Shown one piece after another: positions 20,201 through 27,818 of a DNA stretch of 62,432 nt (its first letter is position 1; each line of letters opens with the position of its first letter). The stretch comes from a virus. The stretch is taken from the IMG/VR virus record IMGVR_UViG_3300037882_001611, positions 1 to 62,432 of that record; one strand, given 5' to 3'. Both the position numbers and the translations under genes were made by a program. The notes beneath the pieces were generated by a model that was given only the letters and a program-made list of their open reading frames with translations, was not told the DNA's origin and did no database searches.

Positions 20201-23200
20201 CTGATCTGACCGAAGAACAACGAAAGGCTTTGACGAAGAGCCTGTTTCCTCCTCGGTTCTGGCGTACTGCTCAGCCTGCTGATGTGCTCAAAAAAGCTCT
20301 TGAGGATTGGTTAAAGCGTGGTGAGGAAGCTGCTCAAGGAATTGCTGAACGTCACGCCGTGATGGCACAAGTTCAGTCTTCTGTGGATCAGATGGCAGGT
20401 GCGTCAGCTCCACACCAAATCGAAGGCTTGATCCTTTCTGGTTCCCCGGAACAGAAAGCTGCTGCTATGGAACGTCTTCGCTATGGTGATCTTGAAGTTG
20501 AGCAGGGGGCCGAACAACGCGAGATTGATTTGCGACAAGCAAATCAATCGAGTCCGGCCCCAACTTTCAAGCAGGTAACTCCGAATTTGATGGCCGGTAT
20601 GCTGGATAAGGTTATCGGCAAGATCACGAGTGATCGTCTTACACGTGCTCTGGTGCGAGATGTTATTCGTTCAGGTCGAGTAGACGATTATCAAATCCAT
20701 ATTGGAAGTCGTGAAGAACTGCTGACCAAAGCCGTTGATCTTGGTATTCAGATCCCATCGAATCGTGCTGGGTTTGAAGGTTTCATACATCCACAATCAA
20801 AATCGATTTTTGTAGTTGATGGTAATTCTGAAACTATTCTGCACGAACTAATTCATGCAGCTACATACAGCATTCTTGAAGATTTTTATAACAAGGATGC
20901 TGTTAGTAATCTGACTCCTGATACTATGGATGCAATCCGGCGTATTGAAGGTTTGATGGATGAATTCAAAAATGCTGATCTTGAAGGAGAAGCATATCAG
21001 AATGCTTTGGACGAAATGGAACGTCAGGCTGCTTCTGGAAATCAAGCAGGTGAACTCAACGAGTTCATGGCATGGGCATTGTCGAATGCTGACCTGAGCA
21101 GCCAACTCAAGGAGACAAAGATCGATAAGGCACTTCGTATTGCCCGATCAGTGATCCAGTCTCTGAAGCATCTCCTATGGGGCCGGAAGCGTTCGGCTGC
21201 CGTCAAGGATGATATGTTCACGAACCTTCGATTCAACACGAACATCATCATGCGTAGTCAGCAAAAGGTTGCTGAGACGGCCTCGGATGGAGTGTTGTTC
21301 CATGATCCTAATTTTGGTCAGTCTTCTCGTTTGACTGATCTAATGAAGCGCTTGAAATCAAAAATCATCGATTATGTAGATACGGATCCTGTAACTCATG
21401 TGATCAATCGTCGTAAACTTACTCCCGCATTAACAAATGCTTCTCGGGTTGCTGTTGCTTTTCAGAATGCTGGTTTTAATATGACAAAACAGGAGCAGAT
21501 GGCTTTCATTCATATGATAGCCATTATGGGAACTGATGCTCAGTTAGATGCTAATAGTACTTTACGTATGCAAGAATTGTTTACGCATGTCGGAAAGCAT
21601 TTGTCTCTGGAAAGCTTTATGCGTAATCCAAATCAGAATGATCCGGCTGATATTGATCAAGCTACACAGAAATTCAATATTCTGATGGGTAAATTTGCTC
21701 CTCGAAAGGATGCTTTTGATCGCAGTGTAGTACTTCCAGCATTTATTGCTTTGGCAACGGTTAATGAAGATTTCCGAAAGATTTTATCAGAAATGGAAAT
21801 GCCGAAGACCAAGTATGCACAATGGGATTCTGTAAATAATATTCTGGATAATATTGGGGATACGTCAATAGACAATCTGTCTCGATGGGTTTCTGGTGAA
21901 GGTGTTCGTACTAAGGATGTTCAAGTTGCCCTTGATGGTTTGATGGGACAGATGCTTGATACTGCTCAGGAAAGTAGACTTTATATTGAAAAGTTTACCA
22001 ATCCTGCCGGTGATGGCATTGATCGAGTAAATCAAACAGTCATTGAAGCAATGGACTGGGTAGGTAAAAAAGCTTCTGAAAATGCTAAAAATATCCAAAC
22101 TAATAATCCAGATGCGAAGATCCGTATTGGAATAGCAAGAAGCCTTCAAACCATTACTGGATTACTGAATGAACAAAATGGTCATGCTTCAGCGGTAGAG
22201 TTGATGTCGGATGCTAATCGTACAAAAATTTGGCGTCCAATTTACGATCTATTGAAAGATTTGGTAGGACGTACTACTGAAAACGCACAAGTTTATGATC
22301 TGATTAAAATCGCTCGGACTTGGGTCAATGGCATTCGTCAGCAATACCGTGAGCAATTTCCTCGGATCGTAAACAGCAAATTCAGTCGTGAACTCACGGA
22401 TGATGAGCAGAGCCATTTATATCGTGGTTTGGGTGAAACTGATTTTGCTTCACTGATGCGAGGAAATAATATTGAGCGTGTGCTTGAATTGATAAGCGAC
22501 CAAGCTGCTCGTGATGTTGAGATTCGAAATCAAATCTCTAAGATTGAAGGACTGTCGCCAGAGAACGCAAAACGTATTGAAAGCAAAGCACGCCAGCTTG
22601 CAAAATATATGGTCTCGAAGAAGAATGATCACGGGAACCTGCTTCGTAATGCTGAAGCTATTGCTCATCTTCTAAATGAGAATGGTGTGAAAGGTACTGT
22701 GACCAGTCAGGCAATGATTGATGCGATTGATCATCTTGTATCAGTTCTAGCATTCAATGAATTGAGTGATGCCTCGAAGATTTCACTTTCTTCTTTGGTT
22801 CAAAGCGAAGCCAAGGGTCTGACGTTCATCATGTCCTATCTTCAGGGACAGGATGAAATCGACCGTGCCAAGGCAACAGGGAATGCTCGGTTCAATCACT
22901 TCAAGGGATACATGCCCTCTGAGGCTGCACAGGGCGTGAGCCTGTTGGTTTCGCATGAGAGTCGTGCTGCTGGATTGCTGGAGAAGAGTTACACCCGTCT
23001 GCGGGCTTTCAGCGGTTCATCAAAGGATCCTACGGCTGGAAAACGCGATTATTATTTTGCTCCTGTATCTGGTCGTGCTCGTTTCTCTCAAGGCATTATG
23101 CAAAATGTTCAGCAGACAGTTTCTGGTGTAGATAAAGCTACAGGGTTTTCTATTGGCTTAACAGGAGGTCTTATTACTGATCCATTGTTGGTGGCTAAGA

Positions 23201-24621
23201 TCACAGCAGATCGAACCAAGGAAACTGGATTAGCTTTGATGCCTCTCTTTGATGAAAACGGGAATCTATTTGCATATGAACGAAGCATTGACCCTGCGAT
23301 GTTGGATTGGCTCCAGCTCAAAACGAACATGTCTCAGGCTATGGGCATTCGTTCAGGTCGTCAGGTTGAAGAAGCTTTGTCGCATGAGTTGAACAAGACA
23401 CTCATCAACCGTCTCCGGGATATGTGGAATAAAGATAAGCTCATTCGTTCGAGTGAATATATCAATCTCTTCAAGAGCAATGATCCAATTCATAAAGATG
23501 CTGTGAAGATTTTCTCGAATGAGACAATGGAATATATCCGAGCACGGTTTCCTGAAGGTTTCTACGTGCGAAAAGATATGATTGATGATGCGATTGGTTA
23601 TCGGTCTGCGTCTATTGGTGATGTTTGGACTGGTAATTCACGTTGGTCTCCTGCCACTCAGGAGCAGGTGAAGAAAATTTTGATGGGAATGTTTGGAAAC
23701 AAAGCATATCAATATGCAGTGCGAGCCGAATCGCTTCTCCAAAATGTCATACAGGATCTTCGAGTTGCTATTGTCATCAAGAGCATTATAGTTCCAATGG
23801 CAAATGCTGCGAGCAACATATATCAGCTCATTGGACGTGGTGTGCCCGTTGTTCAGATCTTCCGAAGCATTCCAAAGAAGACTTCTGAAATTGAAGCATG
23901 GCATAAGAGCCGGATCCGTCAGATCGAAGCAGAAGCTGAATTGATGGCGACGACTGACATTTTGGAACGGCGTCGTCTTGAAGCTGAAATTCAGACGATC
24001 AAAGACAGCCACAAGCGTCTATCAATTTGGCCATTGCTTCAAGCTGGTGAGTTCAGTTCGATCTCTGATGCTGGTTCGCGAGACGATATCCTACTGTCAG
24101 AAGGAAAGCTCAGCGAATATCTGGAACGTGCGGTCAACAAGTTGCCGAAGTCAATCCAGACGGCTGGCAAATATGCCATCATCTCGAAGGATACGGCACT
24201 GTTTCGTGCTCTTCAAAAAAGTGTCGAGTATGGCGACTTTGTTGCCAAGAGCATCTTTTATGATGATCTCGTTAAACGTCAGGGAAAAACGAAGGAAGAA
24301 GCACTTGGTCGAGTGACTGAAGAATTTGTGAATTATGATCGTCTTCCGGGACGTGATAGAGCATATCTTGAAAGCATCGGTCTTCTTTGGTTCTACAACT
24401 TTAAGATTCGTTCATCAAAGGTTGCAGTAAGTATGATTCGGAACAATCCGGTTCATAGTCTTATTTCAATGAGTTTACCACTTCCCATCAATGGAATTGG
24501 TACATCTCTCGAAGATAATCTTTGGGTTTCATTGTTTGATGGTCGTGCGTCTAACTCTATGGGATTTGGAATGGCATTCCGAGCACCGGGTCTTCTGCCG
24601 CTTAATAATTTGCTTTGGTAA
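14278..24621 (+). CDS. Virion-encapsulated DNA-dependent RNA polymerase, N4 gp50-like
   Basis: The 3,447-residue protein (N4: about 3,500) is a T7-like single-subunit polymerase carried in the capsid, injected with the DNA and used to transcribe early genes. The active-site residues are visible with N4 spacing: R1407 (NDTVVNRAQ), motif A D1536 (EADGVTNG), motif B K1650 to Y1658-G1659 (VKNPLTITIYGAG) and motif C D1929 (IFDGIH). N4 mini-vRNAP has R424, D559, K670, Y678 and D951, so A-to-B and A-to-C distances differ by only a few residues. The N-terminal ~1,000 residues include glycine/alanine-rich helical segments (about 115-440). The C-terminal third carries an HELIH sequence at 2189-2193. 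AGGA precedes the ATG. Confidence 0.96.
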   Translation: MATNYQDILNQYLAANPITNPDIFGTPVPKVQQVEEATNQKRREAYALSSMAADGSGYRSASQRDRDYVMMTPYQFQAKYGEEVARNLQADVSNMDAARRGDIQGRRDGITTLGDTINSAGMGFVNSLGGIAAFGLGLVNDDAGVWTSRKLGDLNEFTQSFQSDQLNAARRSYGVQQELDTRDNAANYEQNRKRFGDTVANLWRVGADVVNSVGNSFDTPMLAQDTIASGVGSLFAGGPIAKGLKVIGSAAVKGATIARPSLLLSETAGKAVSIGSKAAMPAAIGLMEGGGAYQQTAEAAYEQLRTREDLTEDQKIEMANNAALKAAAIQIPIGVATGSLVSRFEASPLRVPTVRGAASNMLKETVEEGVQSGSGQLAQNVALSQEVNPEQDLLQGVGEQIGLGALGGAGSAGVVQAPGVALRASVETAKLPFRAAGAALSYAGDRIKARNQRVQDDVLVGLHDEATIAAPDAQIEADQIIGASDAPEEVKATARNFVAQTIERLSNSTAIQEVAKRVTNVKTDIRERLGALSELSPMVHESEATQNQETPEVLQGSLIQSIKDVVANTVQSESVQKAKEQGIKLYEKYAPIINDEMKAALKKFDAHLAKHGNEVASNLPSIEVTVNDVQSELNKSTQLIVGMAEQTPEQVDPDVADRILYHSENGGINLTAPQKVTLRSASATARAVQKGSELASKYGLVNAAEVSRQVLTSAPKEDSNLSLYGHLEEIRMAYNSGDLDLATQRFADLRSFAQSQSNKVAAFNQALIGGNTSSHRPVVYDAHVGEGKFRPTSTSRVNLSPTSANSIKIAQQVAVEAVTLANAVNNLSDAFPDLGIEHIAVPLLDVSLNGEATTVAQEYRTGKRKVSVNTTDSVQTGLEPVIDVNNVENIGAEVMKEQGGQSSEFDEAGASISDPGQVVSEQTEQTEVEPDSAKMQQSEEISEPKQTEEIASSEQNQKEGADAPKEQAPEVVQEKPAINTDEQEAQTVEKMYPALLGSKMNRLWRSFKIPKIKSTRTFAVESPITIVRDGLKNETTFRQLIDGDLNRKFTSEIAKAYEQYLQIGDALLETLDNRLQAFLNKSATKKAGIDNAITWLNGQAVNIVDQNEDGSYSYNQKLIENAVLASLQWYLKMNQYGGNLDEKDVRSLLRLPIGSVLPEGLVDDINNAGMGPAEMSRSLSREIQRFWGLETDSSQPRNFSEGVPEGVAKEILVAMLDVGLLKLNEVDISSVTTNENIDHLNRYQMNTVDADGKTKVIPADHPIRQFPTAIEKAVLTESEEIHYLGQLPPAPSKTQLRNDAVENTPEQLRSLEKQQAVEHRLNMPFIEMIQQMGEVMVLRLFGGGDIENTPLNQNHKKTLAGQNLTLQSAYLSIMSLVAEAQNKADLDGIDIGDLAIHFAYNDTVVNRAQMLGKDNPQSNKLMREAILPTWKILDLTNGSVRDQFFMGLAQALGVKVHTQSREQTMSDLQKKLDGFTETLSIMTDTSQLKFTPEIIDTMKSEGVNSVAGLHALMEYARYQASEDKSAFRTSIYFEADGVTNGVINAMALFSSGPFTSEWLENIARGGYNVGEEPLSLAQIRTRFSKAAADLYGLAGTKTTEYIKMLREKYRDQKEITAQFNAIRDLLTEFLSDGIGVNENNDLIVDRGAVKNPLTITIYGAGAEGIAGNIVDELVSRIYERMSLTAQRIAEDPDLTEAQAFYGGDVQTAEIKFKQLMSNLNAIVANRLVMNDGELVVENIIKGSAKTFGDPKAFTFPKVGIDTIRQNMLHAFVEPMIDGITDTVGADLMNNLTIIKTQIQSWSLIGKFAYQAAYNEAILEKRKANPEMSKNELLSRREEQTIMKKVWKQLPFFSTGSQNFLFGMKQAMDVRTEFARGFNDELNTPAFGYTPDDAGVAGIPGITIGTGDGQTVLNAIADSDMPEGFIQIFDGIHSSVLDMETMGRVANKAVFDAWQNNPLDDLSKAFGSFVDQVDLSDLTEEQRKALTKSLFPPRFWRTAQPADVLKKALEDWLKRGEEAAQGIAERHAVMAQVQSSVDQMAGASAPHQIEGLILSGSPEQKAAAMERLRYGDLEVEQGAEQREIDLRQANQSSPAPTFKQVTPNLMAGMLDKVIGKITSDRLTRALVRDVIRSGRVDDYQIHIGSREELLTKAVDLGIQIPSNRAGFEGFIHPQSKSIFVVDGNSETILHELIHAATYSILEDFYNKDAVSNLTPDTMDAIRRIEGLMDEFKNADLEGEAYQNALDEMERQAASGNQAGELNEFMAWALSNADLSSQLKETKIDKALRIARSVIQSLKHLLWGRKRSAAVKDDMFTNLRFNTNIIMRSQQKVAETASDGVLFHDPNFGQSSRLTDLMKRLKSKIIDYVDTDPVTHVINRRKLTPALTNASRVAVAFQNAGFNMTKQEQMAFIHMIAIMGTDAQLDANSTLRMQELFTHVGKHLSLESFMRNPNQNDPADIDQATQKFNILMGKFAPRKDAFDRSVVLPAFIALATVNEDFRKILSEMEMPKTKYAQWDSVNNILDNIGDTSIDNLSRWVSGEGVRTKDVQVALDGLMGQMLDTAQESRLYIEKFTNPAGDGIDRVNQTVIEAMDWVGKKASENAKNIQTNNPDAKIRIGIARSLQTITGLLNEQNGHASAVELMSDANRTKIWRPIYDLLKDLVGRTTENAQVYDLIKIARTWVNGIRQQYREQFPRIVNSKFSRELTDDEQSHLYRGLGETDFASLMRGNNIERVLELISDQAARDVEIRNQISKIEGLSPENAKRIESKARQLAKYMVSKKNDHGNLLRNAEAIAHLLNENGVKGTVTSQAMIDAIDHLVSVLAFNELSDASKISLSSLVQSEAKGLTFIMSYLQGQDEIDRAKATGNARFNHFKGYMPSEAAQGVSLLVSHESRAAGLLEKSYTRLRAFSGSSKDPTAGKRDYYFAPVSGRARFSQGIMQNVQQTVSGVDKATGFSIGLTGGLITDPLLVAKITADRTKETGLALMPLFDENGNLFAYERSIDPAMLDWLQLKTNMSQAMGIRSGRQVEEALSHELNKTLINRLRDMWNKDKLIRSSEYINLFKSNDPIHKDAVKIFSNETMEYIRARFPEGFYVRKDMIDDAIGYRSASIGDVWTGNSRWSPATQEQVKKILMGMFGNKAYQYAVRAESLLQNVIQDLRVAIVIKSIIVPMANAASNIYQLIGRGVPVVQIFRSIPKKTSEIEAWHKSRIRQIEAEAELMATTDILERRRLEAEIQTIKDSHKRLSIWPLLQAGEFSSISDAGSRDDILLSEGKLSEYLERAVNKLPKSIQTAGKYAIISKDTALFRALQKSVEYGDFVAKSIFYDDLVKRQGKTKEEALGRVTEEFVNYDRLPGRDRAYLESIGLLWFYNFKIRSSKVAVSMIRNNPVHSLISMSLPLPINGIGTSLEDNLWVSLFDGRASNSMGFGMAFRAPGLLPLNNLLW

Positions 24622-24628
24622 AAGAAAA

Positions 24629-24659
24629 ACCCCCCTGCTAGTTCCTTAGCAGAGGGGTT
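24629..24659 (-). terminator. Terminator between converging late and replication blocks
   Basis: An 11-bp stem (CCCCTCTGCTA with TAGCAGGGGGG, one wobble pair) around a 6-base loop is followed on the minus strand by TTTTTCTTTT. It stops minus-strand transcription from the SSB region just before the 3' end of the virion polymerase gene. On the plus strand the tract after the hairpin is weaker (TTCATTC), but it may work in both directions. Confidence 0.85.
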
Positions 24660-24688
24660 CATTCTATAGATCTGAGAATGTGAGCTGA

Positions 24689-24853
24689 TCAGGGTTCCTG
24701 ATTTGGCGGTTTACGTTTCCCCTTGGAGAGCAGGAGCGAAACACCTAAAATCATTATCCCAACTGCTATGTAGGGAGCTGCTGAAATGATGGTAAAGATC
24801 AAAACAAGATACAGTGCCAACATTAAGATCCCTACAACAAGGATCCGCAGCAC
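24689..24853 (-). CDS. Small two-TM membrane protein
   Basis: This frame encodes 54 residues from a GTG start, with GAGGT just upstream, only 5 bases after the preceding gene's stop. The peptide is almost entirely hydrophobic in two segments (LVVGILMLALYLVLIFTII and YIAVGIMILGVSLLL) and ends in a basic, proline-rich tail (KGKRKPPNQEP). This positive-inside layout argues for a real membrane protein. The function is unknown. It is the last gene of the minus-strand block before the terminator. Confidence 0.65.
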   Translation of the reverse strand: MLRILVVGILMLALYLVLIFTIISAAPYIAVGIMILGVSLLLSKGKRKPPNQEP

Positions 24854-24858
24854 TTACC

Positions 24859-25410
24859 TCAGTTCTTTGGTTTGGTCAAACTACCAAACAGTGAAGCGCG
24901 TGGTGCAGCTTCTCCGATTTGATCAGACTGTTCGTTTACTTCCTGATCAACAACTTCGACTTCAACTTCTTCAACTTCAACCACTTCTTCAACTTCTTCA
25001 ATTGAAGCAAGCGGCAATTCTACCTGAATTTCGTCAGACGTTTCCGTGACGACTTCGACAGGCAAATCAGCAAGATCACTGGTCTGCGTAATCGTTCCAG
25101 TCTTCTCGGTTGCCTTAGGCATATTTAAGCTTTTTGCAGCCTTGGTTCGTCCATCAATCTTGCCGTTGGCAGCAGTTTCAGCAACAGGTTCAAGTTGAGA
25201 AGTTGAACGATTTGCGATGATTGCGGTACCTTCACGAGCAACCTCATCTGCATTGCGGATGAGAATCGTTGCGGTGAAACCTGCACTCCCACGAGTAGCA
25301 GAGAGATCGATATCAAGCTGGGCATCTGGCTTGATTTCCATCATGGAACCAATGTGATCCTTGATGGCCTGTTCGATGTCGATCTGTTCGATGGTAATCT
25401 TAATCGCCAT
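24859..25410 (-). CDS. Unknown acidic protein with an SSB-like C-terminal tip
   Basis: The 183-residue protein has a folded N-terminal part (about 1-65) starting AIKITIEQIDIEQAIKDH, a linker, and a low-complexity glutamate/valine stretch (about 137-160, EEVEEVVEVEEVEVEVV). It ends RASLFGSLTKPKN. The tip SLFG also occurs at the end of the SSB encoded just upstream (RKSLFGK), suggesting that both may bind a common partner. It lies downstream of a RuvC-like gene in the replication block. I do not recognise the family. Confidence 0.8.
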   Translation of the reverse strand: MAIKITIEQIDIEQAIKDHIGSMMEIKPDAQLDIDLSATRGSAGFTATILIRNADEVAREGTAIIANRSTSQLEPVAETAANGKIDGRTKAAKSLNMPKATEKTGTITQTSDLADLPVEVVTETSDEIQVELPLASIEEVEEVVEVEEVEVEVVDQEVNEQSDQIGEAAPRASLFGSLTKPKN

Positions 25411-25422
25411 AATTATGGTACC

Positions 25423-25986
25423 TTATCTTTCAAATAGTCGCATGAGATTTTTGAACGTAGGAGTGAGCACTCCTGCGTGAATCGCACCAAATCCGTCTGC
25501 GACGTGTTCGGCTTTGGCGGCGATTAGTGTTTCACCCTTTCGAGTGTAAATTGGCCAATTAGCCTCGGGGTATAGATTGACTGCCCAATCAATCATTTGC
25601 TGTTTGGTGGCGTTTTTGTTGCCTGTGGCTGCCTGTTTGACTTCGAGAGCCGTTACTTCAATCAGCGGTATTTCGAGTGCTCGGACAGAAGCAAGGATGC
25701 CAACGCAGATCCCATAACTAGCCATTGCCCTTGCTGATTGTGATCCAACAGGAACTTCAACAAAAATAACTTTGCAGCGTTGGGCTACTTCGATAGCAGT
25801 TTTTGCTAACTGTTCTGATCTGAACAAGTCATTGGAATTGTTTCTGACTTGTTTACCTTTGAGTTCTTCTGGTTCTATGATTGTCAGATGAGGATTGTTG
25901 AGATACCCACCATTCAAATCGAGATCAGCTTCTGTGATGCCCCAGTGAGTGAGGCTTGGGTCAAACCCAGCTACACGGATTATCAT
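25423..25986 (-). CDS. RuvC-like Holliday-junction resolvase (RNase H fold)
   Basis: The 187-residue protein has the order of motifs of the RuvC/RNase H superfamily: an N-terminal strand with acidic residue AGFDPSLTHWGI (D9), a second acidic position in VIFVEVPVGSQSARA (E around 105), and a C-terminal AEHVADGFGAIHAG with the last acidic residues. It would cleave branched DNA before packaging or during recombination. It lies 80 bases downstream of SSB, separated by a terminator hairpin, in the replication block. The resolvase activity is inferred from the fold signature. Confidence 0.82.
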   Translation of the reverse strand: MIIRVAGFDPSLTHWGITEADLDLNGGYLNNPHLTIIEPEELKGKQVRNNSNDLFRSEQLAKTAIEVAQRCKVIFVEVPVGSQSARAMASYGICVGILASVRALEIPLIEVTALEVKQAATGNKNATKQQMIDWAVNLYPEANWPIYTRKGETLIAAKAEHVADGFGAIHAGVLTPTFKNLMRLFER

Positions 25987-26001
25987 GTTGACTCCAGAGA
26001 A

Positions 26002-26032
26002 AGACCCTCCTGAGTTGATTTCAGGAGGGTCT
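26002..26032 (-). terminator. Intrinsic terminator after the SSB gene
   Basis: AGACCCTCCTGA pairs perfectly with TCAGGAGGGTCT (12 bp) and is followed on the minus strand by TTCTC. It would make SSB transcripts more abundant than those of the RuvC-like gene downstream. A second small inverted repeat (AACTTGCCT / AGGTAAGTT) sits between it and the SSB stop. Confidence 0.75.
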
Positions 26033-26066
26033 CTCGTTACTCCAACTTACCTCGTGAGGCAAGTTG

Positions 26067-26837
26067 TTATTTGCCAAACAATGACTTCCGTTCGCCACCC
26101 GAGCTTCCACCGGAAGCCGGAGGAGCACCAGCAGAACGACCCGGACGACCGGCTTGACCAGCTTCACCATCCTTGATGGTTCGACGATCCATGACCTTAC
26201 CCTTGTGGGCTTCAACCCATGAATCAAAGAAAGTTGGAGCTTCAGCACCATCTGTGGCTTCTTTGACTGTCATTTTGGTGGGAGAATGAAACACCTTTTC
26301 CGTAGTGTTCACATCACGGGTTTCAGCAGTGGCGGCATAGTTACCGTTGTTGTCTTTCTGGTTCTTGTTTTCCAGCCGCTTATAGATAGCCAGATAGACT
26401 TTCTTGCCGAGGAGACCGACAAGAACTGGAACCGATTTCGGCAGTTCCTTCTTGGCATCGGCATCGTAGACCTTGACAGTCTTCTCTTCCGTTTCCTGTT
26501 CAGAAAGCGGCTTGTCGGTCGTAACCAGACAGATGTCATTGACATGATCAAAGCCAGCGAGTGCTCGTTTCTTGCCTGTTTCGTTGCCATCTTTATCTTT
26601 GGCCATATAATAATTTTGGCCATTTTTGCCGGTAACGTAGAACGTCTCGCGATATTCTTTGCCGTCAGCATCATTGAAAATTATGGCAACAAACTGAGCA
26701 TTACCACTGGACTTGCCAGCATAGGCAACTTTGATTTCAAGTTCGTACACATCAGTGTCACGGCTAAAAGAGCCACCACCAACACGATCCTCCTTCTGTT
26801 CCAGACCATCATCAGTCAGATTTCCAAATAAGCCCAT
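26067..26837 (-). CDS. Single-stranded DNA-binding protein, N4 gp45-like
   Basis: The 256-residue protein (N4 gp45: about 265) has a beta-rich core with many K, Y and D residues and an unstructured glycine/serine/proline-rich tail (about 220-250) ending RKSLFGK. In N4 this protein is essential for replication and recombination and also activates host sigma-70 RNA polymerase at late promoters through its C-terminus. The same dual role is expected for the + strand late block here. Identification is by size, composition, tail and position next to the Sak4-like and primase genes. Confidence 0.88.
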   Translation of the reverse strand: MGLFGNLTDDGLEQKEDRVGGGSFSRDTDVYELEIKVAYAGKSSGNAQFVAIIFNDADGKEYRETFYVTGKNGQNYYMAKDKDGNETGKKRALAGFDHVNDICLVTTDKPLSEQETEEKTVKVYDADAKKELPKSVPVLVGLLGKKVYLAIYKRLENKNQKDNNGNYAATAETRDVNTTEKVFHSPTKMTVKEATDGAEAPTFFDSWVEAHKGKVMDRRTIKDGEAGQAGRPGRSAGAPPASGGSSGGERKSLFGK

Positions 26838-26881
26838 GTGTTTTTCTTTCTGTATTGTTTCTCTACTTAGCTCTATGTTGA

Positions 26882-27652
26882 TTAGCTGTTGTAGAACTTA
26901 TGGAGGTGATCCAGTAGGATTTGGGCATCATTATCCATAAAGGTCTGATCCTTTCGAAACATTCCCATTGGAGAACGAATACGCTGGCCGGTTGTCTTAC
27001 TGGTCAAACGAGTTTGGAAGACATATTTGAAGCCGAGGTCTTCCTCTTCCTCGGTGACGGTCAACATTTTTCCATTACCTTCAATGAAAGGTTGGAGATC
27101 TTTGAGCGTCATTCGCTTCGTTGAAACCACGGTAGAGAAATAGGCTTCCACTCCGTTGTTCTTGAGCGAACCCTTGATCGGGACAGCCGTTTTGGTGTCC
27201 AGATTTTTTTCATCATATTCGTCCTTGGTGTGGGCGATGATGATGACCGGCTTGTTGAACTGCACCACGAGTCGTTGCATCAGATCCTTAAAGAACTGAG
27301 CATAGCTACCCCATGCAGCCATGGTGTTGGGTGAGTTCACAACATATTGAGTTTCGAACATGTCCATCAGGAACGTGATCGAATCGATGATGATTCCATC
27401 CAACATATCACGATTGGCGATGGCTTCATTGAAATATTCTACCACTTGATACGGATCACTGATCCGGACAGTGTTGAACTTATTTCTGAATGGAAGCTTT
27501 TTACCAGCTTCAGTGTTCATATATACCCAACGCTCTTGATTGCGAATATTACGCAAAGAAGCGGACTTACCAGTGGTTGACTCACCGGAAATCAAAATGA
27601 GCTGATCATTCGTTTCTGGGTAGTCATCACTGTCAGTGTGTTGTCCAGTCAT
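26882..27652 (-). CDS. RecA-fold ATPase, Sak4-like (AAA_24), N4 gp44 position
   Basis: The 256-residue protein has a Walker A motif ISGESTTGKSAS (about residues 22-32), a Walker B strand GIIIDSITFLMD, and a further conserved strand PVIIIAHTKDEYDE typical of small RecA-like phage ATPases that assist annealing and recombination. AAAGGA precedes the ATG. It lies between the primase-like gene and SSB, the usual partner of Sak4 proteins. The family call is firm at the level of a P-loop RecA-like ATPase, and the recombination role is inferred. Confidence 0.88.
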   Translation of the reverse strand: MTGQHTDSDDYPETNDQLILISGESTTGKSASLRNIRNQERWVYMNTEAGKKLPFRNKFNTVRISDPYQVVEYFNEAIANRDMLDGIIIDSITFLMDMFETQYVVNSPNTMAAWGSYAQFFKDLMQRLVVQFNKPVIIIAHTKDEYDEKNLDTKTAVPIKGSLKNNGVEAYFSTVVSTKRMTLKDLQPFIEGNGKMLTVTEEEEDLGFKYVFQTRLTSKTTGQRIRSPMGMFRKDQTFMDNDAQILLDHLHKFYNS

Positions 27653-27684
27653 GGTATTCCTTTCTTTGGTTCAAGTCTGAAGGA

Positions 27685-27812
27685 CCATCAGGTCTGAACC
27701 AAGAAAACAGACCTGATGGCATATTCTAGGTGAACGGCATACCGGCCCGCTTTATCGGCCTACCCGTTCTCCGACACCTAGTTGCCGATCCGTTTTATTG
27801 ATCCGAACGGAT
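27685..27812 (-). promoter_or_regulatory. Structured intergenic region before the Sak4-like gene
   Basis: This 166-nt gap holds three successive inverted repeats on the minus strand: ATCCGTT/AACGGAT (27788-27812); an extended hairpin closed by TAGGTG/CACCTA and AACGG/CCGTT with an inner GGCC/GGCC pair (27727-27780); and a perfect 12-bp stem CCATCAGGTCTG/CAGACCTGATGG (27685-27719). None is followed by a T-tract, so these are not ordinary terminators. They may be a 5' leader structure, a processing site or a small RNA. Confidence 0.6.
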
Positions 27813-27818
27813 AAACGA

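Noticed and set aside
24453-24662. Minus-strand frame at the end of the virion polymerase gene
   Set aside because: Lies downstream of a terminator and antisense to conserved polymerase codons.
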